A stretch of DNA of 64,000 bases, taken from contig CAJTFX010000017.1 of the NCBI GenBank assembly GCA_910575555.1, positions 12,456 through 76,455 of the forward strand. The letters run 5' to 3'. A program made the position numbers and the translations under genes. The DNA is from Lachnospiraceae bacterium (lineage in GTDB: Bacteria; Bacillota; Clostridia; Lachnospirales; Lachnospiraceae). The notes under the pieces were generated by a model, which saw only the letters and a list, made by a program, of their open reading frames with translations, was not told the DNA's origin and made no database searches. Shown piece after piece: positions 48,596 through 57,299 of the stretch; position 1 is the first letter of the stretch; each line of letters begins with the position of its first letter.

Positions 48596-50092
48596 TCACA
48601 ATCCGCTGTTACCTTCCATCTTTCTGACGCGGCTTCCATCCCCGATGCTTCTGCTGGAGCTGCTGATAATCTCCTGCTCTGAGGTCAGAAGTCCTTCTTC
48701 TAATGCTGCGTTTGTACTGTTCTTATCCTGCACTTTTACTTCATAGCGTTTGGCAACCAGTTCCTTTCCCATTACGCCCTGCTCCTCCTCCATCACCAAC
48801 ACAAAATATCCGTTCTGTTCTTCATGAAGGGCCTGAAGCGGAATCACAGCGGAATAATTTTCCGACCTCTGGACAATTTCAATCTCTGCCCGCGTGCCGG
48901 TTTCCAGTCTCCCGTCCGGCATATCAATTACAAGCTCCAGCAGCGTGGGATCTTCCTCATTTTCTGTCACGCTGGTTACCGTATAATCCGTGATTTTCTC
49001 CTGGCTTCCAGGCACGCTGATATTCACCTGGCTTCCTTTGCTGACATATTTTTCATTGGATTTATCCACTAAAGCTGTCAGACGGCTTCCCTGAGAAGTA
49101 TCTGACAGGCGCATAGCCGTTCCCTCTGTGGTAAAATCTCCGGTGAGAATGGAAATATTTGTCACCACTCCCTGTACCGGCGCCGTAACCCTGCCTTCTG
49201 CATGCTTCAAATCCTGAAGTTTGCCCAAAACCAGCTCCTGCTGCTGACTGGTGATTTCATTCTGCCTGGAGGTGGTGTCTGAGGCCGCCGGCGCGTTGGC
49301 ATCCTCCAGAGCCCTTGCCGCTGTCTTTACATTTTCTGTCCGGGAGGATACTGCCAAATCATAGGCTCCTTTGGCCTCTGCGGCCGCCTGTTCTAACCGG
49401 GCCTTTTCTGCTTCCCAGGCCGCAAGTTTATCTGCTGCGTTCTGGTCATTTCCTGTTTCCTGCTCACTCTGCCCGGAAGGACCCTTTTCTTCCTCCTCTT
49501 CATCTTTCCTGACGCCTGATGCTTCATCTGCATCATTTTCCTGTTTTGCCCGGCTTTGGCCGTCATTTACTTCAGGAGGCCCTTCTGCCAGAAAGTTCTG
49601 CAACGCCTGCTCTGCCTGATCCCAGGCCGCTTTCGCCTGAGCTACAGACGCGTCTCCGTCTGCTACCGCCTGATTGTAATCCTCCGAGGCCCTGGTTTTT
49701 GCCCGTTCCCGGTTCTGCTGTTCCACATTCCTGGCGCTTTGGGCGTCCTGATTCTGCAGCCTGGACTTCTCCAATTCCTGCTCCGCTGCCAGAATCTGCT
49801 CCTGCAGCTCCTCCAGATCCACAGTAAACAGCACTTCCCCGGCTTCCACCGACTGACCTTCCCGGACGAAGATTTCCTTCACCCGCTGTCCGCTTTCTGT
49901 ATATACTGCAATTTCTTTTCCGGCTTCCACTCTGCCGCTTCCGGTTACCTTATGGTCAATGGTTCCCGTCTTAATCTTTACCGTTTCCACCCTTGCCATG
50001 GATGCCCCGGTTACGGCTCTTGACAAAATGGTAAACAGCAGCATAACTGCCAGAAAACCGCTGAATATTCCAATCACTTTTTTCCTGTCCAT
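48596..50092 (-). CDS. HlyD-family periplasmic-adaptor-like protein
   Basis: The 498-residue protein has an N-terminal membrane anchor at about 5-27 and a biotinyl-lipoyl-like region (KVTGSGRVEAGKEIAVYTESGQRVKEIFVREGQSVEAGEVLF). A long coiled coil of about 200 residues follows, with an acidic insert near 190-215 (ENDADEASGVRKDEEEEEK). The lipoyl half then resumes (GRVTAPVQGVVTNI) with a beta-barrel. It is a membrane fusion protein as found with Gram-positive MacB exporters. Its coding end overlaps the next gene's leader. Confidence 0.85.
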   Translation of the reverse strand: MDRKKVIGIFSGFLAVMLLFTILSRAVTGASMARVETVKIKTGTIDHKVTGSGRVEAGKEIAVYTESGQRVKEIFVREGQSVEAGEVLFTVDLEELQEQILAAEQELEKSRLQNQDAQSARNVEQQNRERAKTRASEDYNQAVADGDASVAQAKAAWDQAEQALQNFLAEGPPEVNDGQSRAKQENDADEASGVRKDEEEEEKGPSGQSEQETGNDQNAADKLAAWEAEKARLEQAAAEAKGAYDLAVSSRTENVKTAARALEDANAPAASDTTSRQNEITSQQQELVLGKLQDLKHAEGRVTAPVQGVVTNISILTGDFTTEGTAMRLSDTSQGSRLTALVDKSNEKYVSKGSQVNISVPGSQEKITDYTVTSVTENEEDPTLLELVIDMPDGRLETGTRAEIEIVQRSENYSAVIPLQALHEEQNGYFVLVMEEEQGVMGKELVAKRYEVKVQDKNSTNAALEEGLLTSEQEIISSSSRSIGDGSRVRKMEGNSGL

Positions 50093-50114
50093 CCATCTGT
50101 TCCTTTCCAGTTGC

Positions 50115-51023
50115 TTACTCTTTTACTGCTCCTGCCATAATTCCCTGCTCCAGATAATCCTGCCCGCCTAAAAATACCATCAGCGCCGGAAAAAATGTAA
50201 CCACTGACGCCGCAAAGGCCATGCCCGACTGATTCACGGAGGTAATATCCGGCAGAAATACCGATAAAGGCAGCAGGCTTTTTTCTTTCAGAAATGTCAA
50301 AGGCTGTTCAATCAGGCTCCAGTATTCCAAAAATCCTAAAACCATAGCCGCAATGATTCCGGAGGAGCCTATGGGCAGCGCAAGATAGAGAAAAAGCTGC
50401 CACTCCCTGGCCCCGTCCAGTCTTGCCGATTCCAGCAGACTGTCCGGTATCTCCGAAAAAAAGCGGTACATAATGAACACCGGAAAGGTGGAAAAAATTC
50501 CCGGCAGGATAATTCCCCACAAATGATCAATCAAAGCCAGCCGATCAAGGATCAGATAATCTGAGAGCATCAAAACCTGAAACGGCAGCAGCATCAATAT
50601 CATATAAATCAAAAAAAATCCCCTTTTCCATGGAAATTCATATTTTGCAAATCCCCAGGCCGCCCCGGTTCCCACTGCAAGCTGTCCCGCTAAAACACCA
50701 AATGTGATTTTTATGGAATTCCAGAACATCACGAAAAATTCCGGGGAATCCAGAAATACTTCCACATAATGGGAAAGAGTGGGAAATCCGGGCAGCAGCG
50801 GAAAATCCGCGTATCCTTCTTTTCCTGAAACTACTGCTCCCAGACAGTCTCCCAGTTCGTCTTTTCCCATGAAAGAGCCGGAAACCAGAAAAAACACAGG
50901 ATACAGGGCAGCGGCTGCCAGCAGGGCTAATACGCCCCAGAGAACTGCTTTTCCCAAATGGGCCTTTTTCAGATTCAAAATTTTCAAATCAAATACTTTT
51001 TCTTCCATCTTCGTTTCCACCAT
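50115..51023 (-). CDS. Sugar-type ABC transporter permease (MalG-like)
   Basis: The 302-residue protein has six membrane segments and the EAA loop ESARLDGAREWQLFLYLALP that contacts the ATPase, as in MalG/LacG. A loop between segments 1 and 2 is longer than usual (DELGDCLGAVVSGKEGYADFPLLPGF). It overlaps the upstream permease by up to 35 bases; an alternative ATG at 51008 is about equally likely. It pairs with the MalF-like permease. Confidence 0.88.
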   Translation of the reverse strand: MVETKMEEKVFDLKILNLKKAHLGKAVLWGVLALLAAAALYPVFFLVSGSFMGKDELGDCLGAVVSGKEGYADFPLLPGFPTLSHYVEVFLDSPEFFVMFWNSIKITFGVLAGQLAVGTGAAWGFAKYEFPWKRGFFLIYMILMLLPFQVLMLSDYLILDRLALIDHLWGIILPGIFSTFPVFIMYRFFSEIPDSLLESARLDGAREWQLFLYLALPIGSSGIIAAMVLGFLEYWSLIEQPLTFLKEKSLLPLSVFLPDITSVNQSGMAFAASVVTFFPALMVFLGGQDYLEQGIMAGAVKE

Positions 51024-51861
51024 CCCAGGCTTTCTGCAGCAGTAAAATCAACCCCAGCAGCAGTATGCTTTCCGTCACTGCCGCAGCCGCCATCTTATCA
51101 AAGGAAAATGAGCGGAACCAGTTGTTGAATAAATGCTGCATCATATAAATGCTTTCATGGGGATAATCCCCTGCAACCAGATACGCCTCCCGAAATACTT
51201 TAAAAGAATTCAGAAAAGACAAGACGGTAATTGTATACAGGGAAGGTTTTAAATTGGGCAGCGTAATTTTCCAAAAGCACTGCCATTCCCCTGCCCCGTC
51301 CACTTTTGCCGCTTCATAAATATTTTCTGAAATTCCTGCAAGTCCCGCCATCCACAGTACAATGTCATATCCAAGATTTTTCCAGATATAACTGATCACC
51401 AAAATCCAAAAGGCGCTGGAAGTGTTCATCCAGTCCTGCTCTGACGCCTTAAACTGGGAGAGCCAGTGGTTCAAAAGCCCCTGGGAGTGAAACAAAAGCC
51501 GCCACACCAGCGCCACGGAAACTGCCGGCAGCGCCATGGGCATCAGAAAAGCGCTCTTGATAAAACCGCCGTATTTGCTCCGGTACAGAATCACCGCGCA
51601 GGCCAGCGCCAGAAGAATCAGCAGCGGGATGCAGAGTGCTGTAAACCGCAATGTGTTTTTCACTGCCAGAAGAAATGCGGGATTTTCCATAATCGTACGG
51701 TAATTGGCCAGTCCAACAAAGCGGTTATCCACCGCCCCTAAAAAAGAGCGGCGGACAACATCTGCATAGGGCAGAAGGTAAAATACCATCACCCCCAGAA
51801 AGCTGGGCAGTATCCACAGGAATCCCTGCCATTTTGCAAACTTTTTCACCGTCCCATGCAT
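50989..51861 (-). CDS. Sugar-type ABC transporter permease (MalF-like)
   Basis: The 290-residue protein has six membrane segments, the N-terminal FLWILPSFLGVMVFYLLPYADVVRRSF typical of UgpA/LacF, and the EAA loop YEAAKVDGAGEWQCFWKITLPNLKPSL. With the neighbouring permease it should form the membrane channel of a carbohydrate importer. The ATPase is not encoded nearby, so a shared MsmX-type ATPase would be needed. Confidence 0.9.
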   Translation of the reverse strand: MHGTVKKFAKWQGFLWILPSFLGVMVFYLLPYADVVRRSFLGAVDNRFVGLANYRTIMENPAFLLAVKNTLRFTALCIPLLILLALACAVILYRSKYGGFIKSAFLMPMALPAVSVALVWRLLFHSQGLLNHWLSQFKASEQDWMNTSSAFWILVISYIWKNLGYDIVLWMAGLAGISENIYEAAKVDGAGEWQCFWKITLPNLKPSLYTITVLSFLNSFKVFREAYLVAGDYPHESIYMMQHLFNNWFRSFSFDKMAAAAVTESILLLGLILLLQKAWDGGNEDGRKSI

Positions 51862-51877
51862 ACTTGCTTCCTTTCCG

Positions 51878-54265
51878 TTATTCTGCCAGATAAATATTTA
51901 CTTTCTGCATAATGGCGTCCGTTCCTTCCTCCGGAGACAGTTCGCCTTTCAGGACTTTTGTGCCCTGTTCCACCACAGCCGCCTTGATTACGTCATCCTG
52001 CAGGGCCGGAGTGGTCAGTGATTCTGCCAGATTCGTAAGCTTCTGGATTTCTTCTTCCGGCGTGGGGATTAATGCGTAATCCAGGATTTCATCTATATCT
52101 GATCCGCCGCCTGCAACTCCTACCAGACGCTCTTTGTCTGCATATTCATGCCCGTCGAGCACGCTTTTGAAGGCCTCCTTTTCCACCGGAAATCCGCCGA
52201 ACTGGGACACTTTCTGCGCTTCCGAAGAGAGCAGGTATCCGGCGAATTCTTCCGCTGTTTCCGGCTGAGCCGCTTTGCTGCTGATTCCCAGTATCATGGC
52301 GGGCACAAATACCTGCTTTGCCTGTCCCGGCATCAAACCGTAGTCTCCGCCTCCCAGTTTCTCATTTACCGAATTCATCATACCGTAATCCATCCGTCCG
52401 AATAAGCCCGTGCTGACTTTAATTCTTCCAAACGCCAGGTCAAAATCCCCCCAGCTTAACGATACTTTGTGAAGCTCATTAACCGCTCCGCCCTGGCTGA
52501 TGCTCTGGTAAACCTCTTCATCCACGGCGCTGCTGTCATATTCCCCGTAAGCGTTTTTGAGCTTTGACAGAAACTCTGTAATCTTTCCTGCATCCAATGT
52601 TTTATCTTCTTTCTGCCATGCTGCGCCGCAGCTGTACCAGAATCTTTCCACAATTGCCTCCGGATCTGTATTGGCCAAAATACCCTGTTTGGCTGTAAAT
52701 GTGTCAAAATCCTCTCCCGGCGTATAATTTGCGCTGCCTCCCTGGGCCGCAGGAATCATAAACCTTGCGGGAATTGCGCAGAGCTGCCCCTGAGCGTCCT
52801 GGTAAGCCGTCAGGATATTTTCAAAATAATTGCTTTTATCCGCCAATATCGGCGACATATCTTTTAAAATTCCTTTTTCGATATAAGTATTAACCGGCAT
52901 ACCGTCCAGAAGAATCAGATCCGGCCCCTTTCCTGCCATAATTTCTGTTGTCAGGGTTTTTAACGCATCCGAAACAGTTGTGCCGTTTTCCTCTGACAAA
53001 GCAACCTGGTAATTCACATAAACATCCGGATGGTCTTTCTGAAAACTGCTGACAGCCTGGCGCAGCTCCCGGTTGTTATACAGGGAATATACCTTCAGTT
53101 CTTTATCCGGTTTGGCAGGAGTGTCTTTTGACCAGGTATACCGCAGCAAAACCATTCCGTCTCCCACCTCTGAATTCGCATCGTTTGCGGCTATCAGAAG
53201 ATTCTGTTCATCTATCATGGTCAAAGCTCCCGGATAAAAGGCAGGAGAGCCCAGCGTATTCATGGAGCCGTCAATCAGCTGTTCCATAACGCTGCCGCCG
53301 AATTTATAGTGAAACAGCCCTTTTCCTGTGAGATAATAAATGCTTTCCCCGGCATCCATGCTGTCAACCGCATGAAAGAATCCGCTTTCCGCCACGCTTT
53401 GCTGCAGCGCTTCTTCTGCTTGCTGCTGTTCTCCCGTTTCTGTGTCGTATACCAGAACTTCCGTGCTTGTCACTACAAGCATCTTTTTTCCTGCTGTAAA
53501 CACCTGATGGGTATCTTCCATACCGTTGAAATCATAAGTCTGCTTCACGCTTCCGTCTGATATGCTGATCTGGAAAATCTTATCCGTCATATCCGTTACC
53601 ATAATCTGGTCGGCTCCTAAAAAACAAATATCTAAAATCAAATTTTTCACGTCTGATCTGTTCATAACGTTGTCCCCGGCGCCTTCCTCCCCCTCTTTTT
53701 CATCTGCAGAAACATTTGTGGAAAAAGACTGGGCGGACCCCTGACCGCTTTGTTCTGCCGCCGGCAGTTCAAAGGGAATCTGGCCTATGCTTCCTTCGCT
53801 GCTTACCAGATACAGAATCGGTTTGATTCCGCCCTCTGCAATTCGATTATAAACCCATACGGACTGCCCGTCTAAAGAGAGAGCCGCATAGTCAATATAG
53901 CCGTTTTCTTCATCCTGCAGTTCCCCAGGCGCATCAAAAGCCTTCTCCCAATTTACCCCGGAATCCTTGGAATCCCACACTGTTTCCTTACCGTCATCCG
54001 CATTTTTTCCTATAATTCGAATGGTGCCGTCCTCCAGTTTTCTCATATCATAAATACTGCTGAATACAATGGGCAGCGTCACGTCCTCCTCCAGAAAACG
54101 TCCGAGAGCCTGCTCTCCTCCTTCTTCCACCTTTTCACCAGTCTGGCTGTTTCCTTCATTCCCGACAGCCCCATTGTCTGTTTTGCCGCAGCCGGCAAGG
54201 CTCCCCAGAATCAATACAGCCGATAACAGGATTCCTGCCCCGCGTTTTAATATTCCATATTTCAT
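51878..54265 (-). CDS. Lipoprotein solute-binding protein with extra N-terminal domain
   Basis: The 795-residue protein has a lipoprotein signal (LILGSLAGCGK, cysteine at about 26). Residues 50-385 are strand-rich, with repeated blades of propeller style (ETVWDSKDSGVNWEKAFDAPG, YIDYAALSLDGQSVWVYNR). Residues 390-795 are an SBP_bac_1 binding protein (KVYSLYNNRELRQAVSSFQKDHPDVYVNY, AGKGPDLILLDG, GGFPVEKEAFKSVL). Ordinary binding proteins are about 430 residues, so nearly half is added. The propeller-like part may bind a second ligand or partner outside the cell. Confidence 0.85.
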   Translation of the reverse strand: MKYGILKRGAGILLSAVLILGSLAGCGKTDNGAVGNEGNSQTGEKVEEGGEQALGRFLEEDVTLPIVFSSIYDMRKLEDGTIRIIGKNADDGKETVWDSKDSGVNWEKAFDAPGELQDEENGYIDYAALSLDGQSVWVYNRIAEGGIKPILYLVSSEGSIGQIPFELPAAEQSGQGSAQSFSTNVSADEKEGEEGAGDNVMNRSDVKNLILDICFLGADQIMVTDMTDKIFQISISDGSVKQTYDFNGMEDTHQVFTAGKKMLVVTSTEVLVYDTETGEQQQAEEALQQSVAESGFFHAVDSMDAGESIYYLTGKGLFHYKFGGSVMEQLIDGSMNTLGSPAFYPGALTMIDEQNLLIAANDANSEVGDGMVLLRYTWSKDTPAKPDKELKVYSLYNNRELRQAVSSFQKDHPDVYVNYQVALSEENGTTVSDALKTLTTEIMAGKGPDLILLDGMPVNTYIEKGILKDMSPILADKSNYFENILTAYQDAQGQLCAIPARFMIPAAQGGSANYTPGEDFDTFTAKQGILANTDPEAIVERFWYSCGAAWQKEDKTLDAGKITEFLSKLKNAYGEYDSSAVDEEVYQSISQGGAVNELHKVSLSWGDFDLAFGRIKVSTGLFGRMDYGMMNSVNEKLGGGDYGLMPGQAKQVFVPAMILGISSKAAQPETAEEFAGYLLSSEAQKVSQFGGFPVEKEAFKSVLDGHEYADKERLVGVAGGGSDIDEILDYALIPTPEEEIQKLTNLAESLTTPALQDDVIKAAVVEQGTKVLKGELSPEEGTDAIMQKVNIYLAE

Positions 54266-54308
54266 TCTCTTACCTCCTTGCTGTCATTCCAATTTGGAAT
54301 CTGAAACC

Positions 54309-54388
54309 AGAATAACACAGCAACCTCTAATCTTCCTCTAAACAAAGCAAAAAATTTTAGAGATTATTTAGAGATTTTGTGGTAATAT
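54309..54388. promoter_or_regulatory. Divergent promoter with two opposed pairs of phased repeats
   Basis: TTTAGAGATT occurs at 54356-54365 and 54367-54376, and CCTCTAA at 54324-54330 and 54335-54341. Both pairs have 11-base steps and face each other around an A-rich 13-base centre. Such direct repeats are how OmpR-type regulators bind. One pair abuts a plus-strand -10 (TAATAT, 54383-54388), the other a minus-strand extended -10 (TGTTATTCT, 54317-54309). The adjacent response regulator is the likely ligand. Confidence 0.75.
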
Positions 54389-54455
54389 TTATCATGAGAT
54401 GGAGTCCTGATGATCTTTCCCTCTATACTGCAGAAAACTGAAAGGAGCCCCCAAA

Positions 54456-55133
54456 GTGCGTATACTGATTATAGAAGACGATAAATCCCTGGCAGAAACC
54501 CTCCGTTTCCAACTGGAACGCAGCCATTTCGAAACGGATGTGTGCCACGACGGCGAAGAAGGGCTGCATTTTATTGAACAGCAATCCCACGACCTGATTT
54601 TGCTGGACCGGATGCTGCCTGTGTTAGACGGTATTTCCGTTTTGAAAATTACCCGGGAGAAAAATATTTCCACTCCTATCATTTTCGTCACGGCCCTTGG
54701 CGCATTAAATGACAAAATTACAGGTCTGGACTGCGGAGCAGATGATTATCTGGTAAAACCTTTTGATTTTGAAGAGCTGCTTGCCAGAATCCGGTGCATT
54801 TTAAGGCGCCCGCCCAAATGGGAAGGCAGCAGGCCCCTGAACCTGGGGGATATTTCCTATGACACAGACCAGAAAAAACTTTGCTGCAAGAACCTCTCCT
54901 GTTCTCTCTCTGCCAGGGAAGGAGATTTACTGGAATTTTTCTTAAGAAACCCGGAACAGACCATTCCCCGGGCTTCCCTGCTGGCAAAGGTCTGGGGGCC
55001 GGATGCAGAAGTGGAGGACGGCAATCTGGACAACTATATTTATTTTCTGCGCCGCCGGCTCAAAAGCGTTCAGAGCGCTGTTCAGCTGAAAACCGTCCGG
55101 GGAATCGGTTATCAGTTGGTACTGCATCCTTAA
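54456..55133 (+). CDS. OmpR-family response regulator
   Basis: The 225-residue protein has a receiver domain with the acid pair E7-D8-D9, the phosphorylation site D51 (LILLDRMLPVLDG), FVTALGA and VKPF. A winged-helix DNA-binding domain follows (LNLGDISYD…SAREGDLLEFFLRNPEQTIPR…NYIYFLRRRL). It starts with GTG at 54456 after AAAGGAG. It is divergent from the transport operon and followed by its kinase. Confidence 0.93.
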   Translation: MRILIIEDDKSLAETLRFQLERSHFETDVCHDGEEGLHFIEQQSHDLILLDRMLPVLDGISVLKITREKNISTPIIFVTALGALNDKITGLDCGADDYLVKPFDFEELLARIRCILRRPPKWEGSRPLNLGDISYDTDQKKLCCKNLSCSLSAREGDLLEFFLRNPEQTIPRASLLAKVWGPDAEVEDGNLDNYIYFLRRRLKSVQSAVQLKTVRGIGYQLVLHP

Positions 55134-55151
55134 TTTATCTGGAGGTGCTTT

Positions 55152-56438
55152 ATGTTCCAAAAACTTCACATTCGACTTACCCTCTTCTGCACGTTCATCT
55201 GCGGCATGATTCTTATTTTCATGTCCCTGATTTGCCTGTCTGTTTCAGAAAAAGAATCCAGAAAACGGCATTTTTCCGATTTCCGGATCAATATCAGTAT
55301 GTTGGTAAATCACCTGGAAAGTCAGAATGTCGTTTCTTATACCTGGCTCAGCCAGTTCTGTACGGACACTCATTTTGAACTGGATATTCTGGACAATGGC
55401 TCCCGACTGGTATTTGACGCCCTGAATCCAACCTCTCTGGACGAGGATTATTTTACCCGGGTGCGGCAGAAAGCCAAGACAGATTATGGACTTCTGGAGG
55501 AATCCGTCACAGCAGATTCTATCCTTTCCACCCATGAAGAATTTGAACTGACGATCAACGGCGAAATGTATTACAGCGCAATGGCCCTGATTCCCAAGCA
55601 TAACGGCGCCCTGAACATTGCGGCCCTCTATTCCCTGTCAGGTCTGCACAGAAGAATTCTGTTTCAGCGGCTTCTGTTTGCCGGAGCAGATATTTTCGGT
55701 ATCCTGCTTTTGGGAATATTTTTCTGGTTCTTTACCTGGCGGATGATCCATCCTCTGGTTATCAGCCGGCAGAAACAGGCAGAATTTGTGGCGTCCGCTT
55801 CCCACGAACTCCGTTCTCCGCTGACTGTTATGCTTTCCTGCCTGTCTGCAATGAAGCAGGCTTCTCCCGCAGAAGCAGAAGATTTCTCCAGAACCATAGA
55901 ATTGGAAGGAAAGCGCATGAGCCGTCTGATTGATGATATGCTGACTCTTTCCGGCACAGACAGCTCTCATTTTGCCATTCACAAACAACCGGCGGAACTG
56001 GATACGCTGCTTTTGTCCGCCTATGAGAAATTTGAGCCTCTGGCACGGAAAAAAAGCATTTCCCTGCACATCTCCTTACCAGATGAAATGGTACCGCCCT
56101 GTCTCTGCGACAAGGAACGCATGGAACAGGTTTTCGCAATTCTTCTGGACAATGCCATCAGCTATACGCCAACGAAAGGAACCGTCTTACTCTCCTTAGA
56201 CGCTTCTTCTGAGCGGCTGACATTTCGAATTGCAGACAATGGAGCGGGAATTCCGGATGAAGAAAAAGAAGCCGTTTTCGACCGCTTTTACCGATGTGAT
56301 AAATCTCATAAAGACAAGACCCATTTTGGGCTTGGGCTCTGCATTGCAAGGGAAATTATTCAAATGCACCGGGGAAAACTGTGGATTGAGGATACTCCGG
56401 GAGGCGGGGCTACTTTTGTGGTGGCATTGAATTTGTAA
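55152..56438 (+). CDS. Sensor histidine kinase
   Basis: The 428-residue protein has two membrane segments (about 10-32 and 170-195) bounding an extracellular sensor of about 135 residues. The H-box (FVASASHELRSPLTVML), the N-box (LLDNAISYTP), G1 (RIADNGAGIP) and G2 (GLGLCIAREII) follow. It phosphorylates the adjacent regulator. No HAMP domain was evident between segment two and the H-box. Eighteen bases separate it from the regulator gene, with GGAGG before the ATG. Confidence 0.93.
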   Translation: MFQKLHIRLTLFCTFICGMILIFMSLICLSVSEKESRKRHFSDFRINISMLVNHLESQNVVSYTWLSQFCTDTHFELDILDNGSRLVFDALNPTSLDEDYFTRVRQKAKTDYGLLEESVTADSILSTHEEFELTINGEMYYSAMALIPKHNGALNIAALYSLSGLHRRILFQRLLFAGADIFGILLLGIFFWFFTWRMIHPLVISRQKQAEFVASASHELRSPLTVMLSCLSAMKQASPAEAEDFSRTIELEGKRMSRLIDDMLTLSGTDSSHFAIHKQPAELDTLLLSAYEKFEPLARKKSISLHISLPDEMVPPCLCDKERMEQVFAILLDNAISYTPTKGTVLLSLDASSERLTFRIADNGAGIPDEEKEAVFDRFYRCDKSHKDKTHFGLGLCIAREIIQMHRGKLWIEDTPGGGATFVVALNL

Positions 56439-56473
56439 AAAAGTCTGGGAAGAAAAAGTCATTGTATCAAATT

Positions 56474-56734
56474 TTAATCCTCATAATGTCCTTTACAGGA
56501 AACAATCTCCATCACATCCCCGCTAACCCGATATACTAACCTGTTTACCCCGTCAATCCTCCAACTCCAGAATCCGTTCAGGTCACCTCTCAACGGCTCT
56601 GGTTTCCCAATGCCGTCAAAACTTCCTCTTTCAATATCTTTCAGAAGCATATTAATACGCTTTAATGTTTTTTTGTCCTGCGTCTGCCAGTACATATAAT
56701 CTTCCCATGCTTCATCAAACCAAATCTTTTTCAT
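56474..56734 (-). CDS. yoeB: YoeB-family mRNA endonuclease toxin
   Basis: The 86-residue protein matches Txe/YoeB: KKIWFDEAWEDYMYWQTQDKKTLKRIN, PEPLRGDLNGFWSWRIDGVNRLVYRV and the C-terminal catalytic HY (CKGHYED). YoeB cuts mRNA at the ribosome when free of antitoxin. Its start overlaps the antitoxin stop (ATGA), so synthesis is coupled. All family active-site residues appear present. Confidence 0.95.
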   Translation of the reverse strand: MKKIWFDEAWEDYMYWQTQDKKTLKRINMLLKDIERGSFDGIGKPEPLRGDLNGFWSWRIDGVNRLVYRVSGDVMEIVSCKGHYED

Positions 56735-56991
56735 TCACTGACCTCAATCATGTCATGCTCTACGCCTTTTCCTTCATTGAGCGCTTCCATTCCCCTGCGC
56801 AGATGCGCCATGTTGCTTTCAGAGTAAAACGGGTCAACAGATACTTCAAAAGGAATCCTTTTTTCCCTTGTCATTTTCTTTGCAAATATAGTAATTGCCG
56901 TTGTCATATTCATTCCAAGTTCCTGACAAATCTGCTCCATATTTTTTTTGAGTTCTTCATCCATTCGGATATTCACCAATGTCTGCGCCAT
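56731..56991 (-). CDS. RelB/DinJ-family antitoxin
   Basis: The 86-residue protein has a ribbon-helix-helix N-terminus (TLVNIRMDEELKKNMEQICQELGMNMTTAITIFAKKM) and a C-terminal toxin-binding tail (EALNEGKGVEHDMIEVSE). It neutralises the YoeB toxin and represses the pair. GGAGAG precedes the ATG. The RelB/DinJ type with YoeB is a common Firmicutes pairing. Confidence 0.92.
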   Translation of the reverse strand: MAQTLVNIRMDEELKKNMEQICQELGMNMTTAITIFAKKMTREKRIPFEVSVDPFYSESNMAHLRRGMEALNEGKGVEHDMIEVSE

Positions 56992-57014
56992 AACAACTCT
57001 CCTTTTCCATTTTA

Positions 57015-57057
57015 TTTATATCTTACATCAAAGTAAAGACAATATCAATACAATATC
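57015..57057 (-). promoter_or_regulatory. Toxin-antitoxin promoter and operator
   Basis: TTGTCT (57042-57037) and TATAAA (57020-57015) are 16 bases apart on the minus strand, just upstream of the antitoxin. Two CAATATC repeats at 57040-57046 and 57051-57057 overlap the -35 and are 11 bases apart, a plausible antitoxin operator. Confidence 0.5.
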
Positions 57058-57139
57058 TTTATAATACGTCAAGAATAACAGATACATTCTTGAGTTTACT
57101 ATGATTCCACTCTCACAAAAAAACAACAAATGAAAAAGC

Positions 57140-57229
57140 TGCCGGAAAATGACAGATTCTCTACAATACAGGGCTGTCATTTCTTCCGTATCGCAGCCAT
57201 ATATCGTGTACAAATCCCATTTTCCGGCA
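57140..57229 (-). terminator. Competing hairpins after the helicase gene
   Basis: TGCCGGAAAATG (57140-57151) pairs perfectly with CATTTTCCGGCA (57218-57229). The same left arm also takes part in a shorter stem, AATGACAG (57148-57155) with CTGTCATT (57174-57181). The two stems exclude each other. On the minus strand, T-rich DNA follows (57137-57117), so at least one acts as the terminator for the helicase gene. Confidence 0.6.
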
Positions 57230-57299
57230 ACTCTGTTTCATGCCAAAACTGCCCGAAAAAGACTTCTGGAACATTCTGTTTTTCTCAGCTCTTATATCT

